Assembly: GCA_012038135.1 (NCBI GenBank)
Contig: JAAVJQ010000005.1
Location: 130,926 to 194,925 of the forward strand
DNA: 64,000 nucleotides
Origin: Salinimicrobium nanhaiense
GTDB taxonomy: Bacteria; Bacteroidota; Bacteroidia; Flavobacteriales; Flavobacteriaceae
Direction of reading: 5' to 3'
Shown here: positions 26,112 to 34,221 of the stretch, one piece after another
Layout: the number at the start of each line of letters is the position of its first letter
Position numbering within the stretch: the first letter of the stretch is position 1
The notes under the pieces: model-generated
Databases searched by the model: none
What the model was told of the DNA's origin: nothing
Seen by the model: the letters and a program-made list of their open reading frames with translations, nothing else
Program-made: the position numbers and the translations under genes

Positions 26112-26837
26112 ATGGAAAAACAGTCAATTGAAACAGCGTCTGTAAAGCAAAGTAAGCTTCCGCTCTATGTTTCGGCTGCAATAATTATATCTCTTGTTCT
26201 TGCCTATTTCTTTATTCCCGGGGTGCAGGCCTGGCTTTCTGAAGCCTGGAATGTGCTCACAAGTGATGATGAAGTCAGAATCCAGGCCTGGGTTGCAGAT
26301 TTTGGCTGGTTTGGTCCAGTGGTACTGGTTCTGGCCATGATCGCACAAATGTTTCTGCTGGTGATCCCTACAATTCTTTTGATGGTTGTTTCAGTGCTCG
26401 CTTATGGGCCGGTTTGGGGTAGCTTTATCATACTTGCAGCAGTTTTTTCAGCCTCTTCGGTCGGATATTTTATAGGAAGATATCTTGGTCCCGTCATTGT
26501 GGAAAAACTCATTGGCCATAAGAATGAAAAGAAGATCAGTGATTTCATTGACGATTACGGTTTTTGGGCAGTTATCGTGACCCGGCTCAACCCATTTCTT
26601 TCCAATGACGCCATTAGTTTTGTGGCGGGGATTCTCAAGATGGGCTACTGGAAATTTATAGGAGCAACCTTGGTAGGTATAGCGCCATTAACCCTATTTA
26701 TTGCTATTATTGGGAAGAGCACAGATGCTTTAAAAAATGGATTGCTTTGGGGCTCCTTGGTGAGTTTACTCCTGTTCGGGTTTTATGTGTACTGGGACAA
26801 GAAGAAGAGAAAAAACAAATGTGAAATATCTGAATGA
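26112..26837 (+). CDS. TVP38/DedA-family membrane protein
   Basis: The 241-residue inner-membrane protein has about five spans and the SNARE-associated/VTT core: the GxxxG-rich segment VLAYGPVWGSFIILAAVFSA, then GYFIGRYLG and the motif VTRLNPFLSNDAISFVAGI. Relatives act in lipid scrambling or flipping and membrane-potential tolerance. It overlaps the DUF2490 gene by 4 nt (26834..26837). Confidence 0.88.
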   Translation: MEKQSIETASVKQSKLPLYVSAAIIISLVLAYFFIPGVQAWLSEAWNVLTSDDEVRIQAWVADFGWFGPVVLVLAMIAQMFLLVIPTILLMVVSVLAYGPVWGSFIILAAVFSASSVGYFIGRYLGPVIVEKLIGHKNEKKISDFIDDYGFWAVIVTRLNPFLSNDAISFVAGILKMGYWKFIGATLVGIAPLTLFIAIIGKSTDALKNGLLWGSLVSLLLFGFYVYWDKKKRKNKCEISE

Positions 26838-27529
26838 AATTAATGACAAAAGGTAAACTTCTTATCCTCCTACTCTTTTCCACTTTAGGAGGCAATCTTG
26901 TCTTTTCTCAAAATCCAAAGTCTTACTTTCTTGAGAATGAGATTGGGCTATCAATTCCTGCAGAAGGGAAATGGTCATTTGATGTAGGCGTTGGTAGCCG
27001 CGGAATGCTTCAGGAAACATTTGACGGCGAAAAAATTTCCGGTTATAAAAATGAGCACCTTGAACTGAATCTTTTCACAAATTACGCAACCAGAGAGTCT
27101 GCGATTTTTAGCCTTGGACTCAGATATCGCTTTAGAGATATTTTTGATTCTTCTGAAACGGATGAGATCAGGATTATTGAACAGCTGGAACTGGAACCTG
27201 TCAATTTTTCTTTTTCGCATAGATTTAGGCTCGAACAACGGTTCAGGGAAAATATTATACATCGAATCAGGTATGAACTAACATATTCTACGCCCATTAG
27301 TCAATATCTATCCTTCGAGATTGGAACTGAAGCTTTGTATGCCATTTCAAGCCAGCTAAAACCTGAAGCAGAACAAAGATTTTCAATAGGTTTGGAAAAT
27401 TCCTCTCTCAAAAATATTGAACTGGAGCTTGGTTTTGAATACAGAATGGAGGATTATGCAGGCGAGGTGGGTCATGAATTTTTCATTATCACCGGAATAA
27501 ATTATGCTTTAAAATCTAAACAAATTTAA
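26834..27529 (+). CDS. DUF2490 outer-membrane beta-barrel protein
   Basis: The 231-residue protein has a signal peptide (about 1-27, ending VFSQ) and alternating amphipathic strands typical of DUF2490 barrels (ALRYRFRD-like repeats, LGLRYRFRDIF, HRFRLEQRFR, LELGFEYRM). It is co-translated with the DedA-like gene. Its stop is directly followed by the type ISP remnant with no spacer, so a recombination junction probably lies at about 27530. Confidence 0.85.
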   Translation: MKLMTKGKLLILLLFSTLGGNLVFSQNPKSYFLENEIGLSIPAEGKWSFDVGVGSRGMLQETFDGEKISGYKNEHLELNLFTNYATRESAIFSLGLRYRFRDIFDSSETDEIRIIEQLELEPVNFSFSHRFRLEQRFRENIIHRIRYELTYSTPISQYLSFEIGTEALYAISSQLKPEAEQRFSIGLENSSLKNIELELGFEYRMEDYAGEVGHEFFIITGINYALKSKQI

Positions 27530-27531
27530 AA

Positions 27532-27954
27532 ATAGATTTTCCAAGAGTTCCTTACCCGGCAGATCATGAGAAATTCTGGCAATTGGTGAAGCTTGGCGGG
27601 GAATTGCGACAAATTCATTTTCTGGAAAGTCCGGTCTTGGAAGATTCAATTACAACTTATCCTGAGGGCGGGGACAACAAGATCACGAGGAAGATCACCA
27701 AAACCAGTCCGGGCTTCGAACTCACCAGTGAAGAAGAAAAAATTGGAAAAGTTTGGATCAACGATGTGCAGTATTTTGACAATGTTCCAGAAATAGCCTG
27801 GGAATTCTACATTGGCGGCTATTAACCTGCTCAAAAATGACTAAAGGACAGGAAGGACAGGACGTTAAGTTTTGAAGACATTCTTCATTATCAGAAGATC
27901 ATTGTGGATCAATTATTTGTAACTGAAGGTAAAAGAGGACTACGTATTTTTTGA
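27532..27954 (+). pseudogene. C-terminal remnant of a type ISP restriction-modification enzyme
   Basis: Reading one frame through 27532..27954 gives the specificity-domain end of type ISP/N6-methylase fusion enzymes: IDFPRVPYPADHEKFWQLV, GGELRQIHFLESP, VWINDVQYFDNVPE, then WEFYIGGY*PAQK*LKDRKD and RTLSFEDILHYQKIIV. The canonical sequence is IGGYQPAQKWLKDRKGR, so a Gln codon became TAA and a Trp codon TGA. The thousand or so upstream codons with helicase and methylase motifs are missing. It is a decayed defence-gene tail; the 80-codon open frame from 27583 is only part of it. Confidence 0.85.
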
Positions 27955-28280
27955 ACGTCTCATTTTTGCCGCAATGTCGGCAGTACGTAATTTACCTGTA
28001 GGTCTCCTTCCCTTCCATATTTCTAAATGAGATTGGTAACATTCGCGGGTAATTGAACTCAAAAAATATAAATGAAAGTTAAAAAAAGAAAAGTGTGCGT
28101 AAAGTGTGCGTAATCCTAAAAAACATGACTCCGAAAAAAAATTTTTTTATCCAGGTCAGCGGTATTTTACGGTTACAACTACGGAAAAAACATTAATATT
28201 TATCTTATCCCTTTCTAAAGATATCTCAATAAATACAAGGGATAAGGATAAATGTGTAGATGATATTTTAAGGCAACAAA
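27955..28280. other. Right end of the element, gene-free
   Basis: This stretch holds the arm-type repeats and no supported gene. A 93-codon plus-strand frame that begins at 28106 and runs through the tRNA is spurious. Confidence 0.6.
28093..28113 (+). repeat. Right arm-type repeats (2 x GTGTGCGTAA)
   Basis: Identical in sequence and orientation to 244..264; lies 195 bp inside the right att copy. See the left copy for the interpretation as integrase arm sites. Confidence 0.7.
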
Positions 28281-28305
28281 AAACCCCTCGTCCTGGGAGG
28301 GGTTT
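28281..28305 (-). terminator. Terminator of tRNA-Arg (element-derived)
   Basis: A 9-bp stem, AAACCCCTC (28281..28289) with GAGGGGTTT (28297..28305), lies 4 bp past the tRNA 3' end and is followed by T-rich sequence on the minus strand. It replaces the displaced chromosomal hairpin at 67..92. Confidence 0.8.
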
Positions 28306-28308
28306 CTG

Positions 28309-28382
28309 TGATCGCGAGAGGATTCGAACCTCTGACCGTCTGCTTAGAAGGCAGATGCTCTATCCAACTGAGCTACGCGACC
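28309..28382 (-). tRNA. tRNA-Arg (anticodon TCT)
   Basis: A complete 74-nt cloverleaf on the minus strand: acceptor GGTCGCG with CGCGATC (one G-T pair), D arm GCTCAGTTGGATAGAGC, anticodon stem CTGCC/AGCAG region with loop CTTCTAA giving anticodon TCT, T arm with GGTTCGAATCC, discriminator A. No CCA is encoded. Its 3' 45 nt are the integration target, restored by the element. Confidence 0.95.
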
Positions 28383-28394
28383 ATTAAAGCGGTG

Positions 28395-28424
28395 CAAATA
28401 TAATGAGCTTTTTAAAAAGGACAA
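28395..28424 (-). promoter_or_regulatory. Promoter of tRNA-Arg
   Basis: On the minus strand TTG is followed after 19 bp by TATATTTG (28395..28402), a full match to the Bacteroidota -33/-7 consensus, ending 12 bp before the tRNA 5' end. Confidence 0.65.
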
Positions 28425-28628
28425 GCAAAAAAAATAAATTAATTCCCCTGCTAAGTTAACTGTAAATCTTCCAAACGGTTAGATAGAAAATCCTTCTTTT
28501 TGTAAGCTTCAATGCCTTCTTGAAAGCAAAAAATTATTTGATCATTATCTTTTTCACCCTTTCTGCCGCATATCCAAACGTACTATTAAAAGTTTGCTAA
28601 ACTTCCGCTAATAACGGCACCGCAGTTC

Positions 28629-28657
28629 TTTGAAAATATATTAAACGGTTAAATTTA
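28629..28657 (+). promoter_or_regulatory. Promoter of the QEGLA/ATP-grasp operon
   Basis: TTTG (28629..28632), a 17-bp spacer and TAAATTTA (28650..28657) match the Bacteroidota promoter in all but the last base. Transcription would start near 28664. Confidence 0.55.
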
Positions 28658-28727
28658 CAAAAGAGCTTTAATGGGAGTTAACAGGATAATATTACTACTC
28701 CAACTCCTAAAAAAATTCAAAAATTAT

Positions 28728-30608
28728 ATGGAAACAGGCACCTCAAATAAAAACTCTGTTCTTGAAGAGGCCTCCATTAAAAACATGATCGAAGAACTTC
28801 AGGAAGAGTGTGAAATAGAGAAACATCTTCCCGGTGGAGGATATCTGCACATGAGTGATGAGCTTCCTTACCTGGTTATTTACCGAATTTCAGACAACGA
28901 CCAGGAAGAAGACAGGGCCACTATCCGGTTCGTTTTAAGTGAAGCTTCTTTTCTCATTATTGGTAATAAAGACTTTGAAGGTTATAAAAGATTGATGTAC
29001 TGCCTCGCCGAGGCCATGTCTTCAAAATTTAAATCCTTCTTAATGTTGGAAATATATTCAGGAACTTATGGTTCCAAAAAGTTCTGCATTAAAGGTCCGG
29101 CAGAGAAATTACCTTCTACTCTTGAAATGTTCAAGAATGAACTTGATAATCTTACCTCCAAATACCTGGTTCTGGATCTGGAGAAAACAGTTATAGAAAA
29201 CACTACTCATAGACAACCGGAAGGAAGTCAGCCGTTGCTAAGCCTTGAAGAGATCAGGGAATCGGGTTGTTTATTATTAGGGCTGGAAGTACCACCAGTG
29301 TATAGAAATGAAGAAGGAGAAGAGTTTCCGGTATTTTTCCGAAGTTTTAAAGATGATCTGGTAGTAGCTCTACACAAAGCAATCTTTGAATTTATCCGGA
29401 TTCAAACTTCCAGCGGAGTAAAAAGTTATCAGGCCTTAGGTCAAAAAAGTCTGCAGGAAAATGTTCTGGAAATCGACCGGCAATTGAGTGAAATTGAAAC
29501 TTCCTATCAATTCCTGTGGCTGGTTTCGCCTGCGAATATAAGGCAGATCAAAGAAACCTTTTTTGAATCCAATTATGAACAGGTCCTCAACTACCACTAC
29601 CGCTTACTTCCCTTTGACCCCGATGTTCTAAAAAGGAAATTATACAACCTAAAAATGGAAGATATTGACGATCCTGCTCTGTCACATATCTTCAGGGAAA
29701 AACGGGAAGAGCTGGACCTGCAGATCAGCATGCTTACAGACAGAGGAAGTAAGGAATTCTTCTACAACAGTATGATGTTGTATGGTGATATAGATTCCCA
29801 TCTGCAAAAGGAAGCCGAAAATCTTTTAAGAGAGGTGGATGAGGTAGAACAGGTGGAGTTCGACAGCATCATGAAAGCCGATGATTTTAAGGCACTTGCT
29901 CATCAGGAATTTGAATATTTCAGGAGTCAGGATAAGAACTTTAGCAGTAAAGTTCACGTGCGAAGTGATGTGAATATTTTAATGGTCTCCCAGGGAGAAC
30001 TTTACATTCCTATAGATTATAAATTAAATGCCAATGAGACTATTGCACTTATACAGCATGAAATTGGCACCCATGTCCTCACCTATTACAATGGGAAGCG
30101 GCAACCTTTAAAACTTTTATCCATAGGCCTGACTGACTATGATACGCTACAGGAAGGGCTGGCCGTGATGTCTGAATATTTTGTAGGAGGATTGACGGCA
30201 AACAGGATGAGAACTCTCGCCGGGAGAGTAGTAGCTTCTGCAGCAAGAATGCATGGAGCAGATTTCCAGGGAATCTTCAGATTGTTACACAAAGATTACA
30301 ACTTCTCCCCTGCCCGTTCTTTTAATATTACTTCAAGGATCCTGCAGGGAGGCGGATTCACCAAGGATATTTCTTATTTCAAAGGCTTTTTACAGGTGAA
30401 GGAATATTTAGAAGAAGGGGGAGAACTGGAGCCTTTGTTAACCGGCAAATTTGCTCTGGAACATATGCCCATTATCAACGAATTACGGGACAGACGGGTA
30501 TTGTTACCTGTTAGCCTCACCCCGAGATATTTAAAAACCGAAGAAACCAACGAGAAAATAAACCAAATCAGAAAGGGAATTCCCCTTTCACAACTAATTA
30601 ATGCATGA
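28728..30608 (+). CDS. QEGLA-motif (DUF1704) metallohydrolase, MATCAP-like
   Basis: This is a member of the TIGR02421/DUF1704 family, called flavohemoglobin expression-modulating QEGLA motif protein. The fold is that of a zinc metallopeptidase: HEIGTH (about 444-449) and the QEGLA motif (about 475-479) supply the metal ligands and catalytic Glu. Eukaryotic relatives (MATCAP) remove the C-terminal Tyr of tubulin; bacterial substrates are unknown. The ATG at 28728 (METGTSNK) is preferred; an in-frame ATG at 28671, 7 nt after the predicted transcript start, is possible. It overlaps the first ATP-grasp gene by 4 nt. The linkage to two ligases suggests that it trims what they add. Confidence 0.9.
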   Translation: METGTSNKNSVLEEASIKNMIEELQEECEIEKHLPGGGYLHMSDELPYLVIYRISDNDQEEDRATIRFVLSEASFLIIGNKDFEGYKRLMYCLAEAMSSKFKSFLMLEIYSGTYGSKKFCIKGPAEKLPSTLEMFKNELDNLTSKYLVLDLEKTVIENTTHRQPEGSQPLLSLEEIRESGCLLLGLEVPPVYRNEEGEEFPVFFRSFKDDLVVALHKAIFEFIRIQTSSGVKSYQALGQKSLQENVLEIDRQLSEIETSYQFLWLVSPANIRQIKETFFESNYEQVLNYHYRLLPFDPDVLKRKLYNLKMEDIDDPALSHIFREKREELDLQISMLTDRGSKEFFYNSMMLYGDIDSHLQKEAENLLREVDEVEQVEFDSIMKADDFKALAHQEFEYFRSQDKNFSSKVHVRSDVNILMVSQGELYIPIDYKLNANETIALIQHEIGTHVLTYYNGKRQPLKLLSIGLTDYDTLQEGLAVMSEYFVGGLTANRMRTLAGRVVASAARMHGADFQGIFRLLHKDYNFSPARSFNITSRILQGGGFTKDISYFKGFLQVKEYLEEGGELEPLLTGKFALEHMPIINELRDRRVLLPVSLTPRYLKTEETNEKINQIRKGIPLSQLINA

Positions 30609-31654
30609 AAATATGTTTTGTAGTTAACAGTATTGAAACTGAAGGAGCAGGAACAACAGTTTACATTATGCACGAGGCCTGGAAACGAGGTCATGAAGTT
30701 TACCTAATGGGAGTGGGCGATTTTAGCTTCTCTCAAAATGAAGCTATAAGCATATTGTGCGTATCTCTTCCTAAAAACTCTGAACCGGCTACTCCCGAGG
30801 AAAACCTTGAGATCCTGCAAAGTGATAAAGCCGTAAAGAAAAAGATCAAAGCTACAGAGCTGGATGTGCTTTTTATAAGGAATAATCCAACAGAAGAAGG
30901 AACCGATCGTAATTGGGCAGAGAATGCCGGCGTGGCATTCGGTCGCATGATACAGCAGGAAGGGGTGCTGGTGCTTAACGATGCTTTTGCACTCTCTCAT
31001 GCTTTTATTGACAAATTATATTTCGAGGAGCTGCCGGCTCATATCAAGCCAAATTCCCTTATCACCCGTGATAAGAATGAGATCCTGGAGTTCTTCGAGG
31101 CGCATAAGAAAAAGATGATCCTTAAGCCATTAGAGGGTTCTGGTGGTCGTGGTGTTTATCTTATCGACAAGAATGAGAAAAATCTTAACCAGATCATAGA
31201 AAATCTTTCGAAAAAGGGCTATATCATTGCCCAGCAATACTTGCCAGCAGCCAAAGAAGGCGATGTAAGGGTGCTATTGCTTAACGGAAAGATCCTCGAA
31301 AAGAATGGCAAATACGGTATTCTAAAAAGGAAAACCAACGCAGGAGATTTCCGTAGTAATATTTCCCAGGGTGGTACTCCTGAAGCTATTGAGATCACAG
31401 ATGATATTAGAAAAATCGTAGACACCATTGCACCCCGATTGATAAGAGACGGGATGTTTTTTGTGGGGCTGGATGTGGTAAAAGATAAGTTGATCGAGAT
31501 CAATGTACTTAGTCCGGGTGGCCTCGACGGGCTTGCAAAAATAGGCGTGGACAATTTTTCAGATGTTATAGTGGAAGCTATAGAAAGGAAAATTGAATAT
31601 AAAAAACATTATGAGAAGACCGTGAACAACAGGGAACTGGCAACCATGGTTTAA
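30605..31654 (+). CDS. ATP-grasp ligase, GshB/RimK-like (copy 1)
   Basis: The 349-residue protein has the glutathione-synthetase-like layout: N-terminal pre-ATP-grasp domain, then the ATP-grasp core. Visible motifs are FIRNNPTEEG (place of RMDPP in GshB), ILKPLEGSGGRGVYLI (ATP-binding glycine loop), DVRVLLLNG, RSNISQGG and the metal-binding LIEINVLSPGG. It should join a carboxylate to an amine through an acyl phosphate. True glutathione synthesis is doubtful since no gamma-glutamylcysteine ligase gene is near and Bacteroidota mostly lack glutathione. It is coupled to the QEGLA gene by a 4-nt overlap. Confidence 0.88.
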   Translation: MKICFVVNSIETEGAGTTVYIMHEAWKRGHEVYLMGVGDFSFSQNEAISILCVSLPKNSEPATPEENLEILQSDKAVKKKIKATELDVLFIRNNPTEEGTDRNWAENAGVAFGRMIQQEGVLVLNDAFALSHAFIDKLYFEELPAHIKPNSLITRDKNEILEFFEAHKKKMILKPLEGSGGRGVYLIDKNEKNLNQIIENLSKKGYIIAQQYLPAAKEGDVRVLLLNGKILEKNGKYGILKRKTNAGDFRSNISQGGTPEAIEITDDIRKIVDTIAPRLIRDGMFFVGLDVVKDKLIEINVLSPGGLDGLAKIGVDNFSDVIVEAIERKIEYKKHYEKTVNNRELATMV

Positions 31655-31657
31655 AAA

Positions 31658-31741
31658 GGTTTAAGGTTTAAGGTTTAAGGTTTAAGGTTTAAAGTTTAAG
31701 GTTTAAGGTTTAAGGTTTAAGGTTTAAGGTTTAAGGTTTAA
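31658..31741 (+). repeat. Twelve-unit GGTTTAA tandem array
   Basis: Twelve heptamers run without interruption from 31658 to 31741 (84 bp); only unit 6 differs (AGTTTAA). The array fills much of the gap between the two ATP-grasp genes. The inverse heptamer recurs four times at 46493..46520. It could modulate distance, DNA shape or mRNA stability, or simply be slippage-prone spacer. Confidence 0.95.
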
Positions 31742-31814
31742 GGTAAAATTAAACTTCTGGTGAATGGTCAATGACTTAGAATTAAAAGAATATAAAAAAA
31801 TCTAAAATAATTAT

Positions 31815-32864
31815 ATGAAAATATGCTTTGTAGTTAACGATGTGGATACCGAAACCTGCGGCACCACTGTTTACCTTATGCAGGAAGCAAGAAAAAGGAA
31901 CCATGATGTTTATGCCATGGGGGTCGGCGATTTTTATTTCGCCCAGGATGAAGCTCTAAGCATCTACTCCACTTATGTTCCTAAGAAAATGGAGACTAAA
32001 ACTCCTGAAGATTACCTAAAAGCCCTGCAAGGTGAAAAAGCAATAAAAGAGCGGATAATCGCTACAGATCTGGACGTGCTTTTTATCAGGAACAATCCAA
32101 CTGAAGAAGGTTCTTCCCGGCAGTGGGCAGAACAGGCCGGTGTTGCCTTTGGTCGTATGATGCAACAGGAAGGAGTGCTGGTACTCAATGACGCCTATGC
32201 CCTCTCCAATGCATTTATTGACAAATTATATTTCGAAGAATTACCCGCCAGCATCAAACCAAATTCCATTATTACCCGCAAAAAAGAGGATATTATGGAG
32301 TTCTTTGAGAAACATAAAAAGAAGATGATCCTTAAGCCATTAGAAGGTTCCGGCGGAAGAGATGTCTATCTTATAGATAAAAATGAAAAAAACCTGAATC
32401 AGATCATCGAAAATCTTTCTGGGCAGGGATACATTATAGCTCAGGAGTATCTTCCGGCTGCAAAGGATGGGGATGTAAGAGTATTATTGTTGAACGGTCG
32501 GGTGATGGAGAAAGATGGCAACTACGGAATTATCCGCAGGGTGACCGGCGAGGGAGAATTCCGAAGCAATTTTAATCAGGGAGGAACCGGAGATAAAAGT
32601 CCGTTCACCGATGCTATGAAGAAGATCATTGATGTCACCGCACCAAAACTGATAAAGGATGGACTCTTCTTTGTAGGACTGGATATCGTAAAAGATAAGC
32701 TTATTGAGATCAATGTTCTTAGCCCCGGGGGAATGGATCATTTTGGAGAAATTGGACTACCCGATTTTTCTGATGTGGTCATAGATTCTATCGAAAGAAA
32801 AGTTGATTACAAGAAATTATACAAAGGCCAGATCGCAAATCATGTTTTGGCCACAATGGAATAA
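31815..32864 (+). CDS. ATP-grasp ligase, GshB/RimK-like (copy 2)
   Basis: This is a tandem paralogue of the preceding gene with exactly the same length (349 residues) and the same motif order: IRNNPTEEG, ILKPLEGSGGRDVYLI, DVRVLLLNGR, RSNFNQGG, LIEINVLSPGG. The copies differ most in the substrate-facing stretches (residues 20-80 and 240-270), which suggests different acceptors or donors. The GGR to GGRD change in the glycine loop is the one notable core difference. It lies 161 bp after copy 1, beyond the GGTTTAA array, and 11 bp before the zinc hydrolase gene. Confidence 0.88.
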   Translation: MKICFVVNDVDTETCGTTVYLMQEARKRNHDVYAMGVGDFYFAQDEALSIYSTYVPKKMETKTPEDYLKALQGEKAIKERIIATDLDVLFIRNNPTEEGSSRQWAEQAGVAFGRMMQQEGVLVLNDAYALSNAFIDKLYFEELPASIKPNSIITRKKEDIMEFFEKHKKKMILKPLEGSGGRDVYLIDKNEKNLNQIIENLSGQGYIIAQEYLPAAKDGDVRVLLLNGRVMEKDGNYGIIRRVTGEGEFRSNFNQGGTGDKSPFTDAMKKIIDVTAPKLIKDGLFFVGLDIVKDKLIEINVLSPGGMDHFGEIGLPDFSDVVIDSIERKVDYKKLYKGQIANHVLATME

Positions 32865-32875
32865 AAAAATCATAC

Positions 32876-33775
32876 ATGAAGGAGAATACAAGAATTATAG
32901 GAAATTATACCAGCGGAAACGAAGGTCCGTTGCTCTTCGTCACCGCCGGAGTCCATGGTAACGAACCCAGCGGCGTAAAAGCTTTAGAAAAGGTCTTTGC
33001 CGAACTGGAAAAAACAAAGCCGGAGATCAAAGGCAGGATTGTTGGAGTCATGGGTAATAGATCTGCACTTCAAAAAGGTCAGCGTTATATAGATGAAGAT
33101 CTTAACCGCACCTGGACAGAGGATAATGTAAATAACAACGATCCTGAAACACAGGAACAGCGTGAAATGCATGAAATCATCGAAGTACTTGAAAAATTTC
33201 CTGAAGATGAGTATTCTAAAAGGTACTTTTTAGACTGTCATACAACCTCTTCAGACAGCTACCCGTATATTTCGGTACAGGATGTGAATGATAATGACAG
33301 CTGGGCTCAAAAATTTCCGACTTACATTGTTAGAGGTTTCAGTGATATTATCTACGGAGCAATTGATCACTATATGAGCCGAACAGGCCTTACCGGTTTT
33401 GTTTTTGAAGCAGGCCAACATGATAATCCTGCTTCTGTAGAAAATCATGAAGGGGTGATTTGGTTAGCTCTTAAGGAAGCAAATGGCCTTGAGGTGGAAA
33501 ACCTTTCCTGCTATCCCGAATGTGTAGAGCGCTTTACAGAAAAAAACGCACCTTCTCAAAAGGTCTTTGAAATTACTTATCGACATGAAATAAAGAAAGG
33601 AGATAGTTTCAAAATGGAACCCGGATTTAAGAATTTCCAGAAGATCAAAAAGGGCCAGTTGCTGGCGACCAGCAATGGCCGTGACATAGAAAGCGAATGG
33701 GATGCATACATTTTTATGCCCCTTTACCAGTCGCAGGGAAACGACGGATTTTTTATTATAGAGGAAGCTGAGTGA
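32876..33775 (+). CDS. Succinylglutamate desuccinylase/aspartoacylase-family zinc hydrolase
   Basis: This 299-residue amidohydrolase has the M14-like fold of AstE/AspA. Zinc ligands are in GVHGNEPSG (His and Glu) and LDCHTTSS (His); the catalytic Glu is in FEAGQHDNP. It would split an N-acyl or amide bond of an amino-acid-like substrate. The AstE pathway neighbours (astABD) are absent. Operon position (11 bp after the second ATP-grasp) suggests that it acts on the product of those ligases. Confidence 0.88.
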   Translation: MKENTRIIGNYTSGNEGPLLFVTAGVHGNEPSGVKALEKVFAELEKTKPEIKGRIVGVMGNRSALQKGQRYIDEDLNRTWTEDNVNNNDPETQEQREMHEIIEVLEKFPEDEYSKRYFLDCHTTSSDSYPYISVQDVNDNDSWAQKFPTYIVRGFSDIIYGAIDHYMSRTGLTGFVFEAGQHDNPASVENHEGVIWLALKEANGLEVENLSCYPECVERFTEKNAPSQKVFEITYRHEIKKGDSFKMEPGFKNFQKIKKGQLLATSNGRDIESEWDAYIFMPLYQSQGNDGFFIIEEAE

Positions 33776-33784
33776 TCACTCAGC

Positions 33785-34126
33785 TTACCTCCTTACAATG
33801 CCTAAAACTTCACCTGTTCGGCAATTGATCCTTAGCAGCTCGTTTTCCTCTACACCATATCTGCCCGCCGGCACAGAGTAATCTCCCACTTCTTCTCCAC
33901 CAAAGGAAGTGACCATTTTGATCGTGGTTCCATCCCGTGGATCTGTAAGTGGGCCTATACACGCATTACTGGTTCTTTCTATTCCTGTAGGAGCTTCAAG
34001 ACGGTCAGGGACATCAACAGCCGGCCTTTCAATTGAGGTCATTGAGCGGGTAGTTGAGGTGGTGACACAGCTCAACAGCAATAGCAGCAAACTAGCTGCC
34101 ATGGCATTGGTGATCTTACTTTTCAT
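33785..34126 (-). CDS. Small lipoprotein of unknown function
   Basis: The 113-residue product has a lipoprotein signal peptide (LLLLLLSC, Cys20) and a mature part with a conserved-looking ACIGPLTDPRDGTTIKMV stretch and a GRYGVEENELLRINCRTGEVLGIV end. No family is recognised. It is convergent with the zinc hydrolase gene, 9 bp apart. Confidence 0.65.
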   Translation of the reverse strand: MKSKITNAMAASLLLLLLSCVTTSTTRSMTSIERPAVDVPDRLEAPTGIERTSNACIGPLTDPRDGTTIKMVTSFGGEEVGDYSVPAGRYGVEENELLRINCRTGEVLGIVRR

Positions 34127-34221
34127 CTTGACTGGTTTAGTTATATTAATTTAATAATTTTTTAAAAAGCTTTTTGGAAAAAATTCATGCCAATTAAAAA
34201 AGTCAGGATCAGGAAAGTAAA

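Larger units (their letters stand above)
95..28353. mobile_element. 28.2-kb integrative and mobilizable element in tRNA-Arg
   Basis: The element is bounded by the 46-bp direct repeat of the tRNA-Arg 3' end (95..140 and 28308..28353). An integrase gene sits 158 bp inside the left copy, and tandem GTGTGCGTAA motifs lie inside both ends. It encodes a replication helicase, primase, MobC-like protein and relaxase but no coupling protein, VirB4-like ATPase or other conjugation gene, so transfer would need a helper. Cargo from about 6.6 kb rightward is metabolic, regulatory and membrane genes rather than defence or antibiotic resistance. Several cargo genes are broken, so the element may be old. The boundaries are seen directly; current mobility is inferred. 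Confidence 0.88.

Noticed and set aside
95-28353. Self-transmissible ICE or prophage
   Set aside because: No VirB4/TraG, coupling protein, pilus, capsid, terminase or lysis genes; only mobilization functions are present.
28106-28387. 93-codon plus-strand reading frame through the tRNA-Arg gene
   Set aside because: Its C-terminus is a translation of the tRNA antisense strand, a well-known annotation artefact.
31658-31741. CRISPR array or telomere-like end
   Set aside because: The heptamers are contiguous without spacers, no cas genes are present, and the array lies inside an operon.
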